Assembly: GCA_017114885.1 (NCBI GenBank)
Contig: WNLJ01000031.1
Coordinates: 62,001 to 126,000, forward strand
Length of the DNA stretch: 64,000 nucleotides
Direction: 5' to 3'
Source of the DNA: Neisseriaceae bacterium PsAf
Lineage (GTDB): Bacteria > Pseudomonadota > Gammaproteobacteria > Burkholderiales > Neisseriaceae
Part shown: positions 55,674-63,361 of the stretch, piece after piece
How positions within the stretch are numbered: position 1 is the stretch's first letter
How the letters are laid out: each line of letters begins with the position of its first letter
Notes under the pieces: generated by a model
The model's input: only the letters and a program-made list of their open reading frames with translations
What the model was told of the DNA's origin: nothing
The model's database searches: none
Translations under genes and position numbers: made by a program

Positions 55674-56558
55674 TTAATACTCTCTCTGCCATTCAAGTGA
55701 ATTGCTATTATTTTTTTGATTATAATTGCCATTATTCTGAGGCATTGAACTCGAATTGGTCTTTTTATTTTGTATGGAAGCTCTGCTAGATTTTCCGTTA
55801 ATATTAGCCATCGCTGCATTAATTCTTGTTTGATTATTAGGATGAGAAGAAAAATAAGCCAATGGTCCTGTAGGCGAACCACTACCGTACAACTTTTGAA
55901 TTTTCTCTAGCATGGTTACCATTGCATATGGGTTAAGATTACGGCGTTTTAGCATAGCGATAGCGTATTCATCGGCTTCTAACTCTTGTCGTTGCGAATA
56001 TTGTCCATTGGTTAAACTCATAACAATATTTTGAAAAGCTGGAGAGTTAATAATACTTGATTTAGAAGATGCACCACCCGCTTGTAAACCGATATACAAC
56101 ATATTCATGGTTTTAAATTGATTTTTTGCATGTTTTAATGCCACATGACCCATTTCATGCCCTATAACGCTAGCTAACTCTTCATCTGTAAATTTATCCA
56201 ACTGAGCAGAATTAACCCGAATACAACCATTAGGAAGTGCAAAGGCATTAAAGTTTTTAGATTGATAAACTTTAAAATTAACTGGTTGGCCGACTATACT
56301 TTGATCTAAAAGTCCCGCAATTCTACGAATTCTAACACTCTCAGGAGCAGAATCAGGCAATACGGTACTTTTCCTATCCATTTGTTGACAAGCATCATTG
56401 CTCATAGCAACAATGTCTTGGTCGGTTACTGACATAACCCCAAGAGCAGATACACCTAATCCAACAGCCGTTGATGTATCTATGCTAGAACAACCTGACA
56501 CAATAAAAACACTTGAAATAATAGAAATTAAAAAAGATTTTTTTATTGTTTTTTTCAT
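55674..56558 (-). CDS. M48 family metalloprotease, lipoprotein
   Basis: This is a periplasmic, lipid-anchored zinc metalloprotease of 294 residues, resembling E. coli LoiP/YggG. The lipobox is SGC with Cys23. The zinc motif HEMGH is at 134-138, and the third ligand is probably in RQELEADEYAI. The C-terminal tail (about 245-294) is rich in Asn, Ser and Gln and looks disordered. AGGGG precedes the ATG. It is convergent with yafJ, with 12 bases between their ends. The likely role is quality control of envelope proteins, by family. Confidence 0.9.
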   Translation of the reverse strand: MKKTIKKSFLISIISSVFIVSGCSSIDTSTAVGLGVSALGVMSVTDQDIVAMSNDACQQMDRKSTVLPDSAPESVRIRRIAGLLDQSIVGQPVNFKVYQSKNFNAFALPNGCIRVNSAQLDKFTDEELASVIGHEMGHVALKHAKNQFKTMNMLYIGLQAGGASSKSSIINSPAFQNIVMSLTNGQYSQRQELEADEYAIAMLKRRNLNPYAMVTMLEKIQKLYGSGSPTGPLAYFSSHPNNQTRINAAMANINGKSSRASIQNKKTNSSSMPQNNGNYNQKNNSNSLEWQREY

Positions 56559-56652
56559 GGTTACCCCTAATTATTTTAAACATCTTCCGAGGAGTCTGAC
56601 AAAAAGATAGCCTATAAGTTCAATAAGTAGTCTATCTCACATAAAAAATTAA

Positions 56653-57483
56653 TTAATTTCTCCATTTTTGAATGGTACTATCTACCAATTCAGCCATAAA
56701 TTTAGGCTCTCTTAACCAAGTACTGTGGATATGACCAGTAATATAATCCGGCACTTCTATTTGTGTTATGTTGGGATTATTTAAGTAACTTGCTAATAGT
56801 TCTGTTCCTTGCAATGGAGCCCATTCGTCTCCTTTAATATTAACATAATAGTTATTCCGGTTGGGTTTAGGGTAATTATCACCAACAATATGACTAATAT
56901 CAGGAGAACTGACCATTTTTATCCAGTCTTTTATTAATTTTGCCGCTTCTTTGTGACCAAAATTAAATTTATAACCTGGTAAGTACCCATATAAAAAAAT
57001 TAAGGTTTTAAAAATAGGTCCTGTACGTTGAATTTTATTTTCCCACATTGTTCCTGCATAGGTTTTGTGATAAACATGAGCTGAAGCAATCGAAATGATA
57101 CTTGCTTGATTTTTGACCGCGTAAAAAGTCCCAACTTGAGCTCCTAGGCTGTGACCAACAATAATAGGGTTATCTCTGTCTTCTACTCTCAAATATTCAA
57201 TTAATCCTGGGATAAATTCTTCAACCAAATCTGAATAGCCATAATCATATTTCCTACCTACTTTTGGCGTATTATCCCAAGTTCCTGGATAGTTAGCCGT
57301 TACCACTTGGTAACCTAACTTGGTAAGCTCCTCAATGAATTTTAAATATTTTTCCAAATTAACACCAATGGCTCCTGTTAGGATAACGCTTTTTTTTATT
57401 TTAATGTTATCATCTGGTGTGTATACTTTGACATTGACAATAAAGTTTTGTTTAAATTGGAATTGATGATTTTGTGTATTCAT
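56653..57483 (-). CDS. Alpha/beta hydrolase
   Basis: This serine hydrolase of 276 residues has the alpha/beta hydrolase fold and no signal peptide. The nucleophile elbow is IIVGHSLGAQVG with Ser112, and the catalytic histidine is probably in TGHIHSTW near the C-terminus. The segment GDEWAPLQGTELLASYL precedes the acid-bearing strand. The YPGTWDNTP and GYSDLVEEFIPGLIEYL stretches suggest a lipase/esterase-like family, but the substrate cannot be inferred. AAGGG lies before the ATG. It is a single gene between the M48 protease and the divergent DUF1287 gene. Confidence 0.82.
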   Translation of the reverse strand: MNTQNHQFQFKQNFIVNVKVYTPDDNIKIKKSVILTGAIGVNLEKYLKFIEELTKLGYQVVTANYPGTWDNTPKVGRKYDYGYSDLVEEFIPGLIEYLRVEDRDNPIIVGHSLGAQVGTFYAVKNQASIISIASAHVYHKTYAGTMWENKIQRTGPIFKTLIFLYGYLPGYKFNFGHKEAAKLIKDWIKMVSSPDISHIVGDNYPKPNRNNYYVNIKGDEWAPLQGTELLASYLNNPNITQIEVPDYITGHIHSTWLREPKFMAELVDSTIQKWRN

Positions 57484-57583
57484 GCTATGCCCTTTGCTAT
57501 TTATTATTTTTATAAAATCTTACCACAACGTAGATTAAAGTTTTTACTCTAAAATAAATAAAAAATCAATAGACCATAATAAA

Positions 57584-58207
57584 ATGATTAAAAATTTAAT
57601 TTCTCTAGTATCTTGTCTTGCCAACATTTCCAAAAAAACTACTTATATTGGCATATTGCTATTGTTTTATCACAACATTTTTGCACAAAATCCTCAACCT
57701 AATCCTTTGGCTAAAGGTGCTGAATCACTGCCTGTTTCAGTAAAATATGTACCAGATTATGTTGAAATTTCTTATCCTAATGGAGATGTACCTCAAAATA
57801 CTGGGGTTTGCACTGATGTTATTATTCGAGCCTACCGTCAAATAGGCATAGATTTACAACAAAAAGTACATGAAGATATAAAAGCAAATTTTAATGATTA
57901 TCCAAGTCAACGTATATGGGGCTTAAATCAACCAGACACCAATATCGATCATAGAAGAGTTCCTAATTTAGAGATTTTTTTCGCAAGAAATGGTACCTTA
58001 AAACCTATTACTTTAGATTCTAAAGATTATACTCCGGGTGATATTGTTTCTTGGCGACTTCACAATGGACTTCCTCATATTGGAATTGTCGTTCATCAAA
58101 AATCTCAAGACGGTAAACGCTATCTCATTAAACACAATATAGGATACGGGCAAGTTATTGAAGATGTTTTGTTTAAATGGAAGATAAACGGACACTATCA
58201 ATATTAA
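57584..58207 (+). CDS. DUF1287 family secreted protein
   Basis: This protein of 207 residues has an N-terminal hydrophobic segment (about 20-35) ending in FAQNPQP, suggesting secretion. The mature part matches the DUF1287 (YijF-like) family. It has YPNGDVPQNTGVCTDVIIRAYRQIGIDLQQKVHED, then a NIDHRRVPNLEIFF motif, GDIVSWRLHNGLPHIGIVV and HNIGYG. A conserved Cys (GVCTD) and His (LPHIGIV) recall NlpC/P60-like cysteine peptidases, although activity is unproven for the family. It is followed by leuB on the same strand after about 100 bases. Confidence 0.88.
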   Translation: MIKNLISLVSCLANISKKTTYIGILLLFYHNIFAQNPQPNPLAKGAESLPVSVKYVPDYVEISYPNGDVPQNTGVCTDVIIRAYRQIGIDLQQKVHEDIKANFNDYPSQRIWGLNQPDTNIDHRRVPNLEIFFARNGTLKPITLDSKDYTPGDIVSWRLHNGLPHIGIVVHQKSQDGKRYLIKHNIGYGQVIEDVLFKWKINGHYQY

Positions 58208-58304
58208 CTGTTATAAATAGTATTCTTTAATAGTATTTCGCTTGAAAAAATTAATTATAGCGATTAGTATTATTCCTGTTTTTAAATTATTGAGGATAAA
58301 GCAC

Positions 58305-59384
58305 ATGAGTCATCAATTATTAATCCTTCCTGGGGATGGAATTGGTCCAGAAATTGTTGCCGAAGCTGTAAAAATTATAGATTTAATCATCAAAGAAGGC
58401 GCTGATATTCAATATGAGTATGGTGTCTTAGGTGGAAGTGCTTATGAAAAATATGGCCATCCTTATCCTGAAGAAACACAAAAACAAAGTCAAAGCGCAG
58501 ATGCTGTACTACTAGGTGCAGTTGGCCACCCTAAATATGATCAGCTAGAACGTTCTTTACGACCAGAAAGAGGTTTATTGGCCATTCGGAAAGATTTAAA
58601 TTTATTTGCTAATCTCCGCCCTGCTATTTTATATTCAGAATTAGTTAACGCTTCTACTTTAAAAAAAGAATTTGTGGATAACTTGGATATATTAATTGTA
58701 AGAGAGCTAACAGGCGACATCTATTTTGGTGAACCTCGAGGTATTCATGTCAATGAAAATGGAGAAGAGGAAGGTATTAATACCATGCGTTATAATGTTA
58801 GTGAAATTAAACGTATTGCTCATGTCGCCTTTCAAGCTGCTCAAAAAAGAAATAAGAAACTATGTTCTGTTGATAAAGCCAATGTATTAGAGACCACCGA
58901 ACTATGGAGAAGAATTTTTACTGAAGTCGGGCAAGAATACCCAGAAGTTGAATTAAGTCATATGTACGTTGATAATGCTGCGATGCAATTAGTTAGAGCA
59001 CCAAAACAATTTGACGTCATTGCCACAGGCAATATTTTTGGTGATATTTTATCTGATTTAGCCTCTATGTTGACAGGATCTATTGGAATGCTTCCATCCG
59101 CATCTCTTAACGAAACAGGTAAAGGTCTATATGAGCCATCTCATGGCTCAGCACCAGACATAGCTGGTCAAAATAAAGCCAACCCACTCGCAACTATTCT
59201 CTCTTTGGCGATGCTGTTTAGATATAGTTTAAATGATGAAAAAACAGCTCATCGCATTGAAAAAGCAATCGAAAAAGTTTTAGCTGCTGGCTACCGAACT
59301 GGCGATATCATGGAAACGGGTAAAAAACAAGTTTCATGCATTGAAATGGGCGACGCAGTTATTGAAGCGATGCAAGGAATATAA
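58305..59384 (+). CDS. leuB: 3-isopropylmalate dehydrogenase
   Basis: LeuB oxidatively decarboxylates 3-isopropylmalate in leucine synthesis. It has 359 residues from the ATG at 58305, which has GAGG nine bases upstream and begins [17 protein letters not shown]. Motifs are [51 protein letters not shown] and [26 protein letters not shown]. The open frame upstream (from 58242) is a non-conserved extension. leuA, leuC and leuD are not in this window, so the pathway genes are scattered here. Confidence 0.95.
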   Translation: MSHQLLILPGDGIGPEIVAEAVKIIDLIIKEGADIQYEYGVLGGSAYEKYGHPYPEETQKQSQSADAVLLGAVGHPKYDQLERSLRPERGLLAIRKDLNLFANLRPAILYSELVNASTLKKEFVDNLDILIVRELTGDIYFGEPRGIHVNENGEEEGINTMRYNVSEIKRIAHVAFQAAQKRNKKLCSVDKANVLETTELWRRIFTEVGQEYPEVELSHMYVDNAAMQLVRAPKQFDVIATGNIFGDILSDLASMLTGSIGMLPSASLNETGKGLYEPSHGSAPDIAGQNKANPLATILSLAMLFRYSLNDEKTAHRIEKAIEKVLAAGYRTGDIMETGKKQVSCIEMGDAVIEAMQGI

Positions 59385-59387
59385 TCC

Positions 59388-59418
59388 AAAACTTATTAAG
59401 TTATTAAAAATAAGTTTT
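59388..59418 (+). terminator. Possible terminator after leuB
   Basis: The arms aaaacttatt and aataagtttt are complementary around an 11-base loop and start four bases after the leuB stop codon. The stem has only one G-C pair, so it is weak. Confidence 0.35.
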
Positions 59419-59464
59419 ATGCTTTATGTTATGATTAATCATATCCCTTAACAAAAAAGAAAAT

Positions 59465-60439
59465 ATGTACGAAACCATTGATTATTTCCAACATGAAAAT
59501 CAACAAGACCTTAATCAGGTGAATAAAATTATTCAAGAGCAGGTCTTGTCAGATGTCGTTCTCATTAATCAAATTGGAAACTATATTATTACTTCTGGTG
59601 GTAAACGTTTAAGACCAATCACTGTCATTTTAGCTGGTAAAGTTTTAGGTTCAGAAAATAATATGCTTTATCGACAAGCAGCAATGATTGAATTTATTCA
59701 CACCTCTACTCTATTGCACGATGATGTTGTTGATGAAAGCGACTTAAGACGTGGCAAGGAAACTGCGAATCGAGTATTCGGTAATGCGGCAGCCGTATTA
59801 GTAGGAGATTTTTTATATACTCGCGCCTTTCAATTGATGGTTTCTGCTAATAATATGAAACTAATGAAAGTAATGTCAGATGCAACCAATATTATTGCAA
59901 CTGGTGAAGTAATGCAATTAATTAATATTGGCAACACGGCTATTACAAAAGATGAGTACCTACAAGTGATTGAAAATAAAACTGCCAAACTTTTTGAGGC
60001 AGCTGCTCAAATTGGAGGAATATTGGGTAATGCCAATCCTAAAGAAGAAGAAGCTTTAAAAAATTATGGCAGATATATGGGATTAATATTCCAAATTGTA
60101 GATGATATTTTAGATTACTCTGGAAATGTAGAGACTATTGGCAAAAATGTAGGTGATGATTTGACTGAAGGAAAGCCCACTTTGCCTTTAATTTATTTAC
60201 TACATCACGGTAGTGATAAAGAAAAAAAATCAGTCATTCATGCGCTTGAAAATGCAGACAGCTCTAATTTTGAAGAAATTCATCAGTATATTACCCAATC
60301 GTCTGCATTACAATATTGTTATGAGGAGGCTGAAAAAATAGTTCAATTAGCACAAAAATCTTTACTTGCTTTACCTCAAAACAAATACACTGATACTTTG
60401 TCTTTGCTTGTAGAAGAATCAGTTAAGCGAGCTAGTTAA
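59465..60439 (+). CDS. ispB: Octaprenyl diphosphate synthase
   Basis: This trans-polyprenyl diphosphate synthase of 324 residues makes the side chain of ubiquinone, presumably C40 as for IspB. The first Asp-rich motif is LLHDDVVDESDLRRG and the second is IFQIVDDILDYSG. GGKRLRP binds the allylic substrate. The chain length cannot be read reliably from sequence. The tRNA-Arg gene follows 12 bases downstream on the same strand. UbiG in this window acts later in the same pathway. Confidence 0.93.
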   Translation: MYETIDYFQHENQQDLNQVNKIIQEQVLSDVVLINQIGNYIITSGGKRLRPITVILAGKVLGSENNMLYRQAAMIEFIHTSTLLHDDVVDESDLRRGKETANRVFGNAAAVLVGDFLYTRAFQLMVSANNMKLMKVMSDATNIIATGEVMQLINIGNTAITKDEYLQVIENKTAKLFEAAAQIGGILGNANPKEEEALKNYGRYMGLIFQIVDDILDYSGNVETIGKNVGDDLTEGKPTLPLIYLLHHGSDKEKKSVIHALENADSSNFEEIHQYITQSSALQYCYEEAEKIVQLAQKSLLALPQNKYTDTLSLLVEESVKRAS

Positions 60440-60451
60440 TTCACAAAGTTT

Positions 60452-60526
60452 CTCGCCGTAGTTCAACGGATAGAACGTATGCCTCCTAAGCGTAAAATAC
60501 AGGTTCGATTCCTGTCGGCGAGACCA
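60452..60526 (+). tRNA. tRNA-Arg (CCT anticodon)
   Basis: A complete 75-base cloverleaf is visible. The acceptor arm ctcgccg pairs with cggcgag, the D arm is gttc/gaac, the anticodon arm tatgc/gcgta has loop ctcctaa and the T arm acagg/cctgt has loop ttcgatt. Discriminator A and an encoded CCA follow. Anticodon CCT reads the AGG codon. Confidence 0.97.
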
Positions 60527-60571
60527 AATCTTGATTTGTTACAGTTTGAAACTAAACCAGATATAATTTAA

Positions 60572-61120
60572 TTAATCTAGAGGATACATATTATCAAATA
60601 TTAAAGATAATTCTTTTGCTAAATTTATTTCATCTTTTGATGCACTTATCGGTAAATAGAGCAGAACATATTCTATACCTAATATTTTCAATCTATAATC
60701 TAGAAGTGTCGCTCCAGCATTCACATAAAAATCAACTCTGCGAGTTATAAGACGTTTTTCTTCACTACTTTTTGTATCCTCTGGATTTTCGCATTCAATA
60801 ATACCTTTGGCTGCTAAATTATTTTTAAGTAATTGTAAAAATAAAGAGCCTACACCCTCTCCCCTAGCTTCTTTTGTAACTGCAAAATAATCTAATAAGA
60901 TTATTTCTTTATTTTCAGAAGTAAAACTTGCATAAGCTTTTAAAGATCCATCCCTCTCGAGAACACAAGCATTATTTTTCCCCGTAGAAAAGTTCTTCTT
61001 TAAAGTCCATAAGGGTTTTCTTTCTAAAAAAGGAAAGTCTTGACGAATGTATTGCTTAAAAATATTTTTAAATTCATCAAAATTAATTTCTCTTAATTTG
61101 TATTCAAAAAAATTACTAAT
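60572..61120 (-). CDS. GNAT family N-acetyltransferase with apparent ATT start
   Basis: The frame encodes a GNAT acetyltransferase of 182 residues. Motif A is DYFAVTKEARGEGVGSLFLQLL, with the R-G-x-G-x-G acetyl-CoA loop, and the region after it (LRRLRFY-like LITRRVDFYVNAGA, then GIEYVLLYLP) is typical of a GNAT subgroup common in Firmicutes. No ATG, GTG or TTG occurs in frame before the conserved part, and a TAG sits in frame just upstream of the Shine-Dalgarno. AGGAG is spaced six bases from an ATT at 61120-61118, the most plausible initiation codon. It may be a true ATT start, as in infC, or an ATG lost to mutation. The body of the gene has no lesions. Substrate is unknown. Confidence 0.75.
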   Translation of the reverse strand: MSNFFEYKLREINFDEFKNIFKQYIRQDFPFLERKPLWTLKKNFSTGKNNACVLERDGSLKAYASFTSENKEIILLDYFAVTKEARGEGVGSLFLQLLKNNLAAKGIIECENPEDTKSSEEKRLITRRVDFYVNAGATLLDYRLKILGIEYVLLYLPISASKDEINLAKELSLIFDNMYPLD

Positions 61121-61877
61121 ATTTATCTCCTATTAATATACTAACCATAACTTTAGTTTATAAACTATAAAAATTTATGTACTAATTAAACTTATAATTA
61201 TTTTGATATACTGTCTTGATAAATTCAAAAAATTATATTTTTCTACATCAGTTTTTAGATAAAAAATTACATAGATACCAATACTAAATTATAATTTGCA
61301 TTAACTAAATCAAGTGAATAAAATACTACAAAATAAAATACTACAATAGATAAGCATAATTTAAAAAAATAACTGGAACCAATTAAAAATAAAATAGAAA
61401 CATCTAAACAAAACTCTCCACTTGATAATTTAATCAGTAGGGTTCAGATAAGATATATTCTCGATATGTATATAATAAACACTAGACAATATATTAAGGA
61501 CTCATTCAAAAAAATTCTGATTCATGCTACCATGTCCCAGTAAGTTTCGTTACTATTTCACTATTTCCTTCTTGTCATTATTATTAATGACTAATAAAGT
61601 TGGTTTTATTAATTCTTTATTTTAGACATAGCTAACTAAATTTGTTACTGTTGTATTTAATTGTCTTATAGACAGCATAATTAATATATGTTTTAGTTTC
61701 ATCAAATCAATATATTAGTGATGGTGTATTTATTTGTAAAAACCTGTGAACATAGGCTTACCTTTTATTCTGATTAAATAAGATATTTTATTCTACCTTA
61801 CTACCCCAAAAAAATAGTTACGAAAATCCCCATTGTTAATATTCAATCCTTATAATACAATAACAGGAAAATAAAAC
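61121..61877. other. AT-rich gene-free region before the GH16 gene
   Basis: No gene is recognisable in these 757 bases on either strand. They contain a perfect 15-base tandem duplication (61317-61346) and a 7-bp inverted repeat (gtcatta/taatgac, 61574-61591). The region is among the most AT-rich of the window and lies between two likely acquired genes. Confidence 0.6.
61317..61346. repeat. Tandem duplication, 2 x 15 bases
   Basis: The unit aataaaatactacaa occurs twice in direct succession without mismatch. It lies in non-coding DNA and could be a slippage product. Confidence 0.85.
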
Positions 61878-61898
61878 ATGTGTCGATTTATTGTATGA
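61878..61898 (+). other. Six-codon leader ORF overlapping the GH16 start
   Basis: ATG TGT CGA TTT ATT GTA TGA encodes MCRFIV. It has AGGA 11 bases upstream, and its TGA overlaps the ATG of the GH16 gene (ATGA). The GH16 ATG lacks a Shine-Dalgarno of its own, so initiation may depend on re-initiation after this mini-ORF. Alternatively the GTG at 61880, in frame with GH16, is the true start and the mini-ORF is meaningless. Confidence 0.35.
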
Positions 61899-62791
61899 AA
61901 ATAATTACGAAAATTTTCTTAACTTCAATCCCTCTATTATTGCTTTCCTGTAATTTTAGCTATTCATGCAAAAATAAAAAGATCAAATTATATCAAGAGC
62001 AAAAGTCCACTCATTATGAGTTGGTTTGGTCTGATGAATTTAATTACACGGGAACACCTAACACCAAAAAATGGGATTTTGAAGAGGGTTTCGTGCGTAA
62101 TGAAGAATTGCAATGGTATCAGAAAGAAAATGCTTATGTAGATGGAAATTCTTTAATTATTACTGCTAAAAAAGAAACAAAACCGAATCCTAATTACAAT
62201 CCCTTAAGTTTAGATTGGACTAAGAATAGAAAAGAAGCCGGCTATACTTCTGCAAGTTTAACTACCGCTAAAAAATTTGATTTTAAGTATGGAAAAGTAG
62301 ATATTAGGGCAAAAATTGACACAAAGGGAAATAGTTGGCCTGCTTTTTGGCTACTTGGCTCTCGTAATTTATACCAATCACCACCTGTTCCTTTCCCAGT
62401 TTTAGGCGAAATAGATATTCTTGAATATTATCAAAATCATATCTATGCAAATTTATTCTGGGAAGGCAAAAAAGGTCTTAACAAATCTGTAGAAAAATAC
62501 GAAATAGATCGATTTATCCCACCTGTCGATTGGTCCCAATACCATATTTGGACATTAATTCGTACCCAGGATAGCATCGAAATAGTATTAGATTACACTT
62601 ATGTACTCAATAAAATTAATATCTCTGATATTAAAAACCACCATGCTAAAAATAATCCCTTTAGAGAAAATTTTTATTTTATTCTTAACTTAGCTCTAAG
62701 AGATAAAGATGGAGAAATAACCTATCCTAATGAAAATGAAGATGCTACCTTTAAAGTTGATTATGTCCGAGTTTATAAGCAAACTAAATAA
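61895..62791 (+). CDS. Glycoside hydrolase family 16 lipoprotein (beta-glucanase-like)
   Basis: This is a secreted GH16 enzyme of 298 residues. The lipobox is LLSC with Cys19, so it is probably membrane-anchored. The catalytic motif E-x-D-x-x-E is GEIDILEYY, with Glu172 as nucleophile, Asp174 and Glu177 as acid/base. Other GH16 landmarks are LVWSDEFNYTGTPNTKKWDFE, GYTSASLTTAKKFDFKYGKVDIRAKI, GNSWPAFWLLG, the DWSQYHIWTL strand, the FYFILNLAL region and the final FKVDYVRVYKQ. Family members cut beta-1,3 or beta-1,3-1,4 glucans, galactans or carrageenans; this one looks most like laminarinase/lichenase types. Such lipoproteins are typical of Bacteroidetes, so horizontal transfer is plausible. 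A GTG start at 61880 would add five residues. Confidence 0.88.
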   Translation: MKIITKIFLTSIPLLLLSCNFSYSCKNKKIKLYQEQKSTHYELVWSDEFNYTGTPNTKKWDFEEGFVRNEELQWYQKENAYVDGNSLIITAKKETKPNPNYNPLSLDWTKNRKEAGYTSASLTTAKKFDFKYGKVDIRAKIDTKGNSWPAFWLLGSRNLYQSPPVPFPVLGEIDILEYYQNHIYANLFWEGKKGLNKSVEKYEIDRFIPPVDWSQYHIWTLIRTQDSIEIVLDYTYVLNKINISDIKNHHAKNNPFRENFYFILNLALRDKDGEITYPNENEDATFKVDYVRVYKQTK

Positions 62792-62794
62792 GTC

Positions 62795-63340
62795 ATGTCC
62801 GTTAATAAAGAAGCAATTAGAAAACAACTACGACAACAAAGAATGTCTATTTCTTTACCAGCTAAAAAAGAGGCATCCTTGCTTATCGCCCATCATCTTT
62901 TCAAACACATCAAAAAGTCATGCCAGAAAGTGGCTGTTTATGAACATATGGGCAGTGAAGTTAGCCTACAACCATTCATTCAGCAAGTTTCTAAATATTA
63001 TCCAAAAATAAAACTATATAAACCATTCTATTATCACTTTAATAAAAGAATGTGGTTTATTCCTCTAAACAGTCATCAGTTGTCAGCACAGAAATTACGT
63101 ATTGAACAATTGGATATTATTCTGACTCCTATGTTAGGAGTAGACAAACATGGCTACAGATTAGGTCAAGGTGGTGGCTATTATGATGCATCCTTGAAAC
63201 ATGCCTTATTAAGAACATACCCTCAGAAAATAGCTATTGGTTTTGACTGTCAGTTAGTCAAAAAAATTCCTCATGAGAAACATGACATACGAATGAATAC
63301 TTTTATCTCTGAAAAAAGAATATTACAATTCAAAAAGTAA
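62795..63340 (+). CDS. fau: 5-formyltetrahydrofolate cyclo-ligase
   Basis: This enzyme converts 5-formyl-THF to methenyl-THF with ATP, recycling a folate storage form. It has 181 residues, the normal length. The N-terminal IRKQLRQQRMSIS and the C-terminal motif LDIILTPMLGVDKHGYRLGQGGGYYDASL identify the family. The ATG is three bases after the GH16 stop codon, so it may be expressed in part from that gene. The symbol ygfA is also used for this gene. Confidence 0.93.
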   Translation: MSVNKEAIRKQLRQQRMSISLPAKKEASLLIAHHLFKHIKKSCQKVAVYEHMGSEVSLQPFIQQVSKYYPKIKLYKPFYYHFNKRMWFIPLNSHQLSAQKLRIEQLDIILTPMLGVDKHGYRLGQGGGYYDASLKHALLRTYPQKIAIGFDCQLVKKIPHEKHDIRMNTFISEKRILQFKK

Positions 63341-63361
63341 ATAATTTAGGTCATTTAAGTC

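Noticed and set aside
58242-58304. Short hydrophobic N-terminal extension of LeuB as a signal peptide
   Set aside because: LeuB is a cytoplasmic enzyme whose family N-terminus starts at the ATG at 58305 with a proper Shine-Dalgarno; the extension is leader sequence.
61574-61591. Inverted repeat gtcatta/taatgac as a terminator or operator
   Set aside because: It is followed by no T-run, lies far from any start, and 7-bp A/T-rich palindromes are expected by chance in such AT-rich DNA.
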